64,000 nucleotides of DNA, taken from the NCBI GenBank assembly GCA_963791635.1, contig CAWBTC010000005.1:186001-250000 (forward strand). Direction: 5' to 3'. Origin of the DNA: VFMC01 sp963791635 (GTDB lineage Bacteria; Actinomycetota; Acidimicrobiia; Acidimicrobiales; Ilumatobacteraceae). Positions within the stretch are counted from its first letter, which is position 1. The number at the start of each line of letters is the position of its first letter. Below are positions 56,982 to 64,000 of the stretch, in pieces. The notes beneath the pieces were generated by a model, which made no database searches, had not been told where the DNA came from, and worked only from the letters and a program-made list of their open reading frames with translations. The translations under genes were made by a program, and so were the position numbers.

Positions 56982-59531
56982 TCACTCGGGTCGGGCGATG
57001 GCGGCCAGCACGTCGAGTCGGCTGGCTCGGTGGGCGGGCCAGATGGCGGCGACGAAGCCGGCCACGAGCGTTGCCGCGATCACACCGACGATCGTGCCGA
57101 GTGGGAGTGCGACCGAGGTGACGCCCACCGATTCCATGCCTCTCGTGCCGAGCACACCGAGTGGGAGGCCGACGGCGAGGCCGAGCGTCGTGCCGAACGC
57201 GGCGACGATGAGCGACTCCCCGAACACCGCGAGCTGCAACTGTCGACGAGTCGCGCCAACAGCGCGCAGCAGACCGAACTCGTGGGTGCGCTCGAACACG
57301 GCGAGGGCGAGCGTGTTCGTGATCCCGAGTACGGCGATCAGCACCGCGAACGCCAGGAGTCCGTACACGAGCCGGAGGAGCTGATCGAGCTGGTCCTCCT
57401 GGGTCCGGCGGAACTCGGCCTGGTCCTGCAGCTCGACTTGGGGGAAGTTCGACACGACGGTGCCGATCGCTGCTCGTGCCAGTTCGAGATCGATGCCGTC
57501 GGCGAGCTTGGCGCCGGCGAACGCGTCGAGGCGCAACGCCGGATTGGCTGCCGCGAACACGTCGAGATCGACGATCCAGTTGGTGTTGGTTGCGGCCGCG
57601 TCGGCGAACACGCCGACGACGGTGAGCGTCTGCGAGACACCGGTGCGCCACTGGACGTCCACCGTGTCGCCCACACGGAGACCGAAGTCGCCCGCCGGGT
57701 CCTCGTGCAGCAGCAGTCCGTCGTCTGCCAGGCCGTCGAAGCCGCCCGCGCGGAGGTCGAGATCCACGATGTCACCGAATGCCTCGCCGTCGACCGCACC
57801 GACCGATCGGGTGCCTCCGTCCACCTGGAACGTGCCGGCGCGAAATGCGCTGACGGCCTCGATCTCGGGAAGCTCGCGGAGCTGCTCGACGAGGGTGGGG
57901 GAGAAGCCCTGGAAGCTCGTGCCCGTGAAGAAGAAGTCCGCCGTGATCGATTGGCCGAGTTGTTCCGAGAGCGAGCGGCTCAGCGAGGCGCCCACGACGC
58001 CAACACCGCTCACGAGCGCAATGCCGATCATCAGCGCCGACGCCGTCGTGGCCGTGCGCCGTGGCGACCGGGCAGCGTTCTCCTGTGCGAGGCGACCAGG
58101 CATGCCCATCAGACGACGCACGGGACTGCCGAGAACACGGCCGACCGGCGAAGCCGCCCCGGCGGCGAGCAGGGCGACGCCCGTCAGCACGACACCGCCG
58201 CCGCCGGCGATCAGGCTCACCGTGCTCGACAGCTCGCCGGGTTTTCGGAAGACGCCGATGCAGTAGACGACCAGACCTGTGACCACGAGAGCGGCGCCGA
58301 CGACGTAGCGGCGGGGAGAGCCCTGCTGGGCCGGGGCCGCCTCGAGTCGCATCGCCGCCACCGGTGGAACGCGCCCCGCCAGGAGCGCTGGGGTGATCGT
58401 CGCTGCCATCGTGACGCCGACACCCACCAACAGCGCGATCGCGATCGTTCGCACGGCGATCACCGTCCCTGCAGGTGGGAAGCCGGCGCCGCCCGCGTTG
58501 AAGACCGCCGTCAGCACTCGTGAGACGCCCACCCCGCCCAACAACCCGATGCCGGTGGCGACGACGGCGATCGCCAGCGATTCGGCGAGGATCATCGCTC
58601 GCACCTGCCGGCCGCTCGCTCCGATGGCTCGGAAGAGGGCGAGCTCGCGCATCCGCTGACCGACGATGATGCGGAAGGTGTTGTTGATCAAGAACGCGCT
58701 GACGAACAGCGCGATCAGCGCAAAGCCGAGCAACACCCACCGCAAGAGGTCGACAGCGTTGCCGATCCGTTCCGCCGTGTCGCGGGCCACCTGCTCACCG
58801 GTCACCACCTCGGCGTCGGCTGGGATCAACGCCCCGATCGCCTCGGCGACCTCGTCGGAACGTCCGTCCGCGACCGCGATGTCGATCGAGTCGTAGAGGC
58901 CGGGGGAGCCGAGCACCTCCTGGGCCGTGATCGGATCGAATGCGGCAATGGTGGCGCGCCCTGCGACTGCATCCTCGACGTCGCCGAGGCCGTTGATGCC
59001 GACGAGCGTGAACTCGCGCACTCCGTCGGCGACGGCCACACGGACGGTGTCGCCGAGCGACGCACCGATGCGTTCGGCGGTGGTTTCGTCGAGCGCAACC
59101 TCGCCAACCCCCGACGGTACCTTCCCGGCCCGGAGCACACGGCCGCCGATCACGCCCTCGCCGGTCCAGGAGACACCGAGCTGTGGGCCGCCGCGAGATG
59201 GCACCGGTTCACCGTCGGCGTCGAGCACGACTGCCGGTTCATCGAGGTTCGGTTCGACGGCGACGACGCCCGGCACGTCGATGATCGCATCGGCGAGCTC
59301 GGCCGACACCGGGCTGCCACCGCCGCCGCGGCCGAACGCTGTGGCGCCACGCACTCGCAGATCGATGCCTCGGTCGAGCTGAGCGAAGAGCTCGTCGAAG
59401 GCCCGACGGAAGCTGTCGGTCAGGATGAACGCGCCGCTCACGAACGACACACCGACCACGATCGACAACACCGTGAGGACGATGCGGGCTCGACGGGCGA
59501 GCAACCCCCGGAGCGTCACGCGCGCGATCAC
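56982..59531 (-). CDS. Large FtsX/MacB-type ABC transporter permease
   Basis: An 849-residue permease with two FtsX units, each an outer domain and helices. Helix 1 is LTVLSIVVGVSFVSGAFIL, the middle helices include LLRWVLLGFALIALFVSAFL with RELALFRAIGASGRQVR, and the C-terminal unit has GLLAFAVLIAVLGITNTLAL with HEFGLLRAVGATRRQLQ. It belongs to the LolE/MacB mechanotransmission type that works with a cytoplasmic ATPase. No ATPase gene is adjacent in this window: the minus-strand neighbour upstream is the aquaporin on the other strand. The partner must be elsewhere. Confidence 0.9.
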   Translation of the reverse strand: MIARVTLRGLLARRARIVLTVLSIVVGVSFVSGAFILTDSFRRAFDELFAQLDRGIDLRVRGATAFGRGGGGSPVSAELADAIIDVPGVVAVEPNLDEPAVVLDADGEPVPSRGGPQLGVSWTGEGVIGGRVLRAGKVPSGVGEVALDETTAERIGASLGDTVRVAVADGVREFTLVGINGLGDVEDAVAGRATIAAFDPITAQEVLGSPGLYDSIDIAVADGRSDEVAEAIGALIPADAEVVTGEQVARDTAERIGNAVDLLRWVLLGFALIALFVSAFLINNTFRIIVGQRMRELALFRAIGASGRQVRAMILAESLAIAVVATGIGLLGGVGVSRVLTAVFNAGGAGFPPAGTVIAVRTIAIALLVGVGVTMAATITPALLAGRVPPVAAMRLEAAPAQQGSPRRYVVGAALVVTGLVVYCIGVFRKPGELSSTVSLIAGGGGVVLTGVALLAAGAASPVGRVLGSPVRRLMGMPGRLAQENAARSPRRTATTASALMIGIALVSGVGVVGASLSRSLSEQLGQSITADFFFTGTSFQGFSPTLVEQLRELPEIEAVSAFRAGTFQVDGGTRSVGAVDGEAFGDIVDLDLRAGGFDGLADDGLLLHEDPAGDFGLRVGDTVDVQWRTGVSQTLTVVGVFADAAATNTNWIVDLDVFAAANPALRLDAFAGAKLADGIDLELARAAIGTVVSNFPQVELQDQAEFRRTQEDQLDQLLRLVYGLLAFAVLIAVLGITNTLALAVFERTHEFGLLRAVGATRRQLQLAVFGESLIVAAFGTTLGLAVGLPLGVLGTRGMESVGVTSVALPLGTIVGVIAATLVAGFVAAIWPAHRASRLDVLAAIARPE

Positions 59532-59748
59532 CCGGCGAACCTACCGGTGCTGCGGTGCCGTGGTCGGGCGCGCCGCCGACGGGCAGCCGCGAACGCGGGC
59601 CAGTTCTGAGTGCTCGTTCAGATACCGTGAGCTGGGATGATACCCCTTTCGGGTGGGGGAGAGCGTTGCTATGTTTGCCGTGCTCGGGCCACACAGGTCT
59701 CGAGCACCGGTGGCCGCCGCCATCGGGTGAACACGAATCGGGGATTTC

Positions 59749-60765
59749 GTGAGTGATGCATCCAGTACGCAAAGAATCCTGATCGCCGAGGCGATCGGAA
59801 CCACCATCTTGATGCTCGGGGGCCCGGGCGTCGCGATTCTCGGTATCAATGGCAGCGGTGGGGGGCTGCTGTCGGTGTCGTTGGGCTTCGGCTTCGCGTT
59901 GCTCGTCGCGGCCTATGCGATCGGCCACGTGAGCGGTTGCCACATCAATCCAGCCGTCACGGTCGGCCTGTGGATCATGAAGAAGATCGACGGTGCCAAG
60001 GTGCCGATCTACCTCGCCGGTCAGGTGCTGGGTGCGCTCATCGGAGGTGCGATCATCTGGGTGATCGCCCAAGGTGCTCCGGGTGACTTCGATGCCGCGC
60101 CCTCGAACTTCGCCACCAACTTGTGGGATCAAGGCAACGGATTCGCCGGCTTCTGGCCGATGGTGGTCGCGGAGATCGTGCTCACCGGCGTGCTCGTCTT
60201 CGTCGTGCTCTCGACGACGCGGCGAGGGTATGCGCCGGGGGTCGTCGGGTTGCACGCCGGCATCACGCTCGCATTGATCCACATGATCAGCATCCCGATC
60301 GACAACACCTCGGTGAACCCGGCGCGCAGCCTCGGCACCGCAGTGTTCGCCGGTGGGGACGCACTCGAACAGCTCTGGGCGTTCATCGTGTTCCCGCTGA
60401 TCGGAGCGGGTCTGGGAGTCTTGCTCTGGTTGGCCGTCGATGACGCTCGCCTCGAGGACACGGCGTTGTCGGGGACGGCAGCCGGTTCGGCGTTGGTGGG
60501 CGCACGCGGCGTGATGGGCTCGGCGACCGATCGGATCGATGTGTTGAACGATGCCGACCTTCAGCCGTACGGCGCTGGATCGCACGCTGCGTTGGCCGAC
60601 GGTTCGGCTCCGGCCGGCTACACGATCAAGGGAAACGCTGACTCGATGCTCTACCACCGGCCTGACAGCCGGAACTACGGTGCCACGAAGGCTGAGGTCT
60701 GGTTCGAGTCGCCAGCACGTGCCGAGGCGTCCGGCTTCTCCCTCGCGTCCACGCACCCGAGCTGA
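59749..60765 (+). CDS. Aquaporin with a C-terminal 'sunset' motif
   Basis: A 338-residue MIP channel. Both NPA loops are present, HINPAVT and SVNPARS, with the selectivity-filter Arg. The narrow-pore His in GLHAGITLA and a small residue at the NPA-following site fit a water-selective AqpZ-like pore. After the six helices (about 1-225), a 110-residue cytoplasmic tail ends in a YTIKGNADSMLYHRPDSRNYG block, a short motif found as a tail in assorted actinobacterial proteins. GTG 59749 starts the frame. The tail may bind a partner; its role is unknown. Confidence 0.85.
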   Translation: MSDASSTQRILIAEAIGTTILMLGGPGVAILGINGSGGGLLSVSLGFGFALLVAAYAIGHVSGCHINPAVTVGLWIMKKIDGAKVPIYLAGQVLGALIGGAIIWVIAQGAPGDFDAAPSNFATNLWDQGNGFAGFWPMVVAEIVLTGVLVFVVLSTTRRGYAPGVVGLHAGITLALIHMISIPIDNTSVNPARSLGTAVFAGGDALEQLWAFIVFPLIGAGLGVLLWLAVDDARLEDTALSGTAAGSALVGARGVMGSATDRIDVLNDADLQPYGAGSHAALADGSAPAGYTIKGNADSMLYHRPDSRNYGATKAEVWFESPARAEASGFSLASTHPS

Positions 60766-60911
60766 CCGACGACGCGGAGCGGTGCTTCGGGGTCGCCGGC
60801 GCGACCACGAAGCGGCGCGCTGCGCGGGTCAGCGTCAGGCACGTGACGACCGCACCCATTTCCGGTACGAGCGTTCCGTTCACTGCCGGTCGGCCTCGCT
60901 AACATGCCGCC

Positions 60912-61688
60912 GTGACGATCACCGACTTCGCGATGAGCTGGTTCGATCTCGGTGGCAAGAACGCCATCGTGACCGGTGGCAACACCGGCTTGGGCCAGTC
61001 CTTCACCTTGGCGCTCGCGAAGGCGGGAGCCAACGTGTTCGTGCCCAGCCTGGTCGACGACGACGGCTTCACGCGGTCGCTGGTCGAGGCCGAGGATGTG
61101 CGGTTCGAGTTCATCGAGGCGGACATCACCGCCGACGGCGTGCCCGCCCAGGTGGTCTCTGCGTGCGTCGACCGGTTGGGGTCGGTCGACATCTTGATCA
61201 ACTCGGCCGGCATCTGCCCGCTCGGGGAGGTGCTCGAGTTCGGTCGCGACAAGTGGGATGCCACCGTCGCGGTGAACCTCACGGCTGCGTTCGAGATGAG
61301 CTTCGAGGTGGCAAGGTTGATGGTGCCGCAACGCAGCGGCAAGATCATCAACATCTGCTCGATGTTCAGCTTCCTCGGTGGTCGCATGTCGTCGGCCTAT
61401 GCGGCGACCAAGCACGGCATCGCCGGTCTCACGAAGGCCTACTGCGACGAGCTCGCCGAGCACAACATCCAGGTCAACGGGATCGCTCCGGGCTACTACG
61501 CCACGGCGATCACCACCGCGACCCGCAACAACCCCGACACGAACCGCAAGGTGCTCGAGCACATCCCTGCGGCTCGATGGGGCGAGACGGTCGACCTGAT
61601 GGGCACCGTCGTGTTCCTCTCGAGCAGGGCGAGCGACTACGTCAACGGCCACATCCTCGCGGTCGACGGTGGCTACCTCGTCCGCTGA
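60912..61688 (+). CDS. Short-chain dehydrogenase/reductase (sugar or polyol oxidoreductase)
   Basis: A 258-residue classic SDR with cofactor motif TGGNTGLG, NSAG and catalytic YAATK. Its overall look (GKNAIVTGG, ADITADGVP, INICSMFSFLGG) is like gluconate or 2-deoxygluconate dehydrogenases. The Asp-like loop for NAD(H) is not certain. GTG 60912. An FGGY kinase starts 33 bases later, so the pair probably feeds one carbohydrate route. Confidence 0.85.
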   Translation: MTITDFAMSWFDLGGKNAIVTGGNTGLGQSFTLALAKAGANVFVPSLVDDDGFTRSLVEAEDVRFEFIEADITADGVPAQVVSACVDRLGSVDILINSAGICPLGEVLEFGRDKWDATVAVNLTAAFEMSFEVARLMVPQRSGKIINICSMFSFLGGRMSSAYAATKHGIAGLTKAYCDELAEHNIQVNGIAPGYYATAITTATRNNPDTNRKVLEHIPAARWGETVDLMGTVVFLSSRASDYVNGHILAVDGGYLVR

Positions 61689-61720
61689 GGACGAGCGAGC
61701 CGTTCTGGGAGATGCAACAC

Positions 61721-63157
61721 ATGCCCGGCCCGTACCTGATCGGAATCGACTGCGGCACGCAGAGCGCGAAGGTCGTCGTCTACGACGCGGTCGGCAACGC
61801 GGTGGCCAGCGGGCAGCAGGTGCTGCGACCGATGGAGCGGCCGCGACACGGAGTGGTGTTCCACCCCGATGACGATCTGTGGAGCTCCATCGCGTCCGCG
61901 AGCCGTCGGGCGATGGACGCATTCACCGGCGACCCGGCCGACATCGTGGCCGTTGGCATCTGCCCGATCAGATGCAACAAGGCGTTCCTCCGCTCCGATG
62001 GTTCTCTCGTCGAGCCCGTGATCAGCTGGATGGACGATCGCGCCTACCAGCCGTACGTACCGGACGACCCCGAGTTCGCCTACGCCACGACGTCGTCGGG
62101 CTACGTGGCGCATCGGTTCACCGGTCAGTTGAAGGACACTGCGGCGAACAACATCGGTCTGCAATGGCCGATCGACAGCGACACGTGGCAGTGGAGCGAC
62201 GACCCTGCCTCGTACGAGGAGTTCGGTGTTCGCCGCGACCAGTTGCTGGAGCTGCAGATGCCCGGCGACGTGATCGGCGGCGTGACGGCCGAGGCGTCCG
62301 AGGCCACCGGCATCCCTGCGGGTGTTCCTGTCGTCCAGACCGCGAACGACAAGGCCGTCGAGATGCTCGGTTCGGGATTGTTGGGCGAGACGACGGCGCT
62401 CGTGTCGCTGGGCACCTACATCGCGGCGATGGTGCCCGGGCACGAGAACCATCCGAACCCCACGAACTTCTGGACCAACTTCGCGTCGGTGCCGCACCGC
62501 TACCTCTACGAGAGCACTGGCGTTCGACGCGGGATGTGGACCCTCACCTGGTTCCTCGACCTCCTCGGCGACGAGGTGGCTGAACGGGCATTGTCGCTCG
62601 GGCTGTCGCGAGAGCAGTACATCGAACGCGAGGCTGCTCAGGTGCCAGCCGGGAGCGACGGGCTGATGACCGTGCTCGACTGGCTGGCCACCACCGACAA
62701 GCCGTTCCGCAAGGGGATGATGCTCGGTTTCGACGCACGCCACTCGCGGGGCCACGTGTACCGGTCGATCCTCGAGGCGATCGCGCTCACGATGAAGCAC
62801 CATGTGGACGCGATGTGCGACGAGCTCGGCATCGTGCTCACGGAGATCGTGGTGTCCGGTGGTGGCTCGAACAGCCCATTGTTCATGCAGATCTTCGCCG
62901 ATGTGTTCGGCATCGAGTCGTCGCGAAGCATCGACGGTGGGGGAGCGAGCCTCGGCGCGGCGATGTGCGCCGCTGCCGCCGCCGGGCTGCATCCCGACAT
63001 CGAGACCGCAACCGTGGCGATGGCCAAGGGCCGGGAGACGTTCGCCGCCGACATCGCGAACGGCGCGATGTACGCCCGCATGGCCGACACCGTCTACCAC
63101 GACATTCGCAGCCAGACCGATGCACTGTTCGAGCGCGCCTACCCCATCTTCCACTGA
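61721..63157 (+). CDS. FGGY-family carbohydrate kinase
   Basis: A 478-residue sugar/polyol kinase of the FGGY family. It has GIDCGTQSAKVVVYD (phosphate loop) at the start, VVQTANDKAVEMLGSG and VVSGGGSNSPLFMQIFAD. The closest look is to xylulose/erythritol-type kinases, but the sugar cannot be assigned. GGAG at 61708-61711 supports ATG 61721 over the ATG nine bases before. It follows an SDR and precedes an FAD oxidase, an oxidise-phosphorylate arrangement typical of polyol use. Confidence 0.85.
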   Translation: MPGPYLIGIDCGTQSAKVVVYDAVGNAVASGQQVLRPMERPRHGVVFHPDDDLWSSIASASRRAMDAFTGDPADIVAVGICPIRCNKAFLRSDGSLVEPVISWMDDRAYQPYVPDDPEFAYATTSSGYVAHRFTGQLKDTAANNIGLQWPIDSDTWQWSDDPASYEEFGVRRDQLLELQMPGDVIGGVTAEASEATGIPAGVPVVQTANDKAVEMLGSGLLGETTALVSLGTYIAAMVPGHENHPNPTNFWTNFASVPHRYLYESTGVRRGMWTLTWFLDLLGDEVAERALSLGLSREQYIEREAAQVPAGSDGLMTVLDWLATTDKPFRKGMMLGFDARHSRGHVYRSILEAIALTMKHHVDAMCDELGIVLTEIVVSGGGSNSPLFMQIFADVFGIESSRSIDGGGASLGAAMCAAAAAGLHPDIETATVAMAKGRETFAADIANGAMYARMADTVYHDIRSQTDALFERAYPIFH

Positions 63158-63179
63158 CCTCGTACCGAAGGACCCCATC

Positions 63180-64000
63180 ATGACCCTCACCCGCGACGGC
63201 ATCGTCGAACACCTCCAGCAGCTCCTGGCCGCCGATCAGGTGGTCACCGACCCTGAGGTGCTCCAGCGCTCCAGCGTCGACAACTTCCGCAAGCTGCAGA
63301 ACATCTTCGGTATCTACACCCTGCCGTCGCCTGCCGCTGTGGTGATGGCGCGGAGCACCGACGACGTCGCCAGCGTGCTCGCATTCGCCGACGCCAATCG
63401 CGTCAACGTCGTGGCCCGTACCGGCGGCACGGCCACCGAGGGGGGTCTGGAGATCCACGACGACCGGTCGATCGTCGTCGACGGCTCGGGCCTCGACCGG
63501 ATCGTGAAGATCGACGCGTACAACATGCAGGCGACAGCGCAGTGCGGCGTGCCGCTGCAACGGCTGGAGGACGAGTGCCGCAAGGTCGGCCTCACGACCG
63601 GCCACTCGCCGCAATCGAAGCCGATCGCATCGATGGGCGGTCTGGTCGCCACCCGGAGCATCGGCCAGTTCTCCACGCTGTACGGCGGTATCGAGGACAT
63701 GGTCGTCGGATGCGAGGTCGTGTTTGCAGGTGGTCAGGTGTCGCGGATCAAGAACGTGCCGCGCCGGGCCGCCGGGCCCGACATCCGCCACATCGTGATC
63801 GGCAACGAGGGCGCCCTCTGCTACATCACCGAGGTGACGGTGAAGTTGTTCCCGTACATGCCTGAGAACAACATCTTCCTGGGCTGGACGTTGAAGAACA
63901 TGAAAGAGGGTTTCGAGGTGCTGCGCGACGTGATGGTGGCCGGCTACAAGCCGTCGGTCGCCCGCCTCTACGACGTCGAGGACGGCCAGCTCCACTTCTC
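63180..64000 (+). CDS. FAD-binding oxidoreductase (GlcD/AGPS-like), cut by the right edge
   Basis: The first 273 codons of an FAD-linked oxidase. The FAD-binding PP-loop is VVARTGGTATEGG, followed by SMGGLVATRSIGQFSTLYGG and a VVVGCEVVFAGG strand, as in the vanillyl-alcohol-oxidase/alkyldihydroxyacetonephosphate-synthase family. GAAGGA 8-13 bases before ATG 63180. It is separated from the FGGY kinase stop by 22 bases and is in the same direction, so likely the same operon. Substrate is unknown; an alpha-hydroxy acid or sugar acid is plausible. Confidence 0.8.
   Translation, partial: MTLTRDGIVEHLQQLLAADQVVTDPEVLQRSSVDNFRKLQNIFGIYTLPSPAAVVMARSTDDVASVLAFADANRVNVVARTGGTATEGGLEIHDDRSIVVDGSGLDRIVKIDAYNMQATAQCGVPLQRLEDECRKVGLTTGHSPQSKPIASMGGLVATRSIGQFSTLYGGIEDMVVGCEVVFAGGQVSRIKNVPRRAAGPDIRHIVIGNEGALCYITEVTVKLFPYMPENNIFLGWTLKNMKEGFEVLRDVMVAGYKPSVARLYDVEDGQLHF

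Noticed and set aside
60551..63157. An 868-codon frame apparently fusing a protein to the FGGY kinase
   Set aside because: The N-terminal 390 codons overlap the aquaporin end and SDR gene in another frame and are low-complexity Arg-rich; the kinase begins at 61721 with its own ribosome binding site.
63180..64000. Glycolate oxidase subunit GlcD or alkyldihydroxyacetonephosphate synthase as firm names
   Set aside because: Only the FAD-binding half is in the window; the substrate domain that separates these enzymes is missing.

Overview
The window is about two-thirds G+C, uses many GTG starts, and packs genes on both strands with frequent ATGA/GTGA stop-start overlaps. The gene content is actinobacterial: a wax ester synthase/DGAT, a mycothiol-type DinB-fold protein, an iniBAC-like dynamin locus and actinobacterial-type CDF, DMT and GHMP proteins. 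I infer a free-living actinomycete, perhaps of the Acidimicrobiia (Ilumatobacter-like); no rRNA or other marker is present to prove it. I saw no tRNA, rRNA, CRISPR array, insertion sequence or prophage. No stretch over 300 bases lacks a gene.

Layout. 1-5.4 kb: a CopC/CopD copper protein divergent from a metal-response operon (27-codon leader ORF, SmtB/ArsR-type sensor, CDF efflux pump, anchored secreted protein, His-tailed DMT transporter), with a palindromic operator candidate between them. 5.5-10.4 kb: a very large BNR/Asp-box propeller protein and a wax ester synthase. 10.6-25.8 kb: the most interesting region, an expanded iniBAC-like locus. On the plus strand lie a 'half' Hsp70 fused to a transmembrane helix and an Hsp70 ATPase fused through a membrane helix to an NHL propeller. 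Facing them on the minus strand are an IniB-like repeat protein and two dynamin-like GTPases (IniA-like, IniC-like), then an LpqN-like protein, a third Hsp70-family gene whose frame is broken by one extra base, a DDEL-repeat protein and a large LuxR-type ATPase regulator in the position of mycobacterial IniR.

26-41.6 kb: OsmC, hydrolase, FAD oxidoreductase, a solitary PEP-enzyme swivelling domain, an MFS exporter, a lipoprotein glycerophosphodiesterase, rhodanese, a hydrolase-OsmC fusion divergent from a mercuric-reductase-like flavoprotein, a metallophosphoesterase, a decayed methyltransferase and an AhpD-like/radical SAM pair. 41.7-48.6 kb: glycoconjugate genes (DUF2064 and family-2 glycosyltransferases, an epimerase, a DoxX/GT-C fusion, a PAP2 protein) followed by MTA/purine phosphorylase. 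48.7-64 kb: HD-GYP signalling, cyclic-nucleotide-domain proteins including an MFS fusion, a GHMP kinase, LysE, UppP, a large FtsX permease, an aquaporin with a C-terminal 'sunset' motif, and a carbohydrate module (SDR, FGGY kinase, FAD oxidase running off the right edge).

A recurring theme is short tandem repeats of 9-15 bp, mostly multiples of three, at gene ends or inside linkers at more than ten places. In one gene (methyltransferase, 39.3-40.1 kb) a repeat tract accompanies gene decay.
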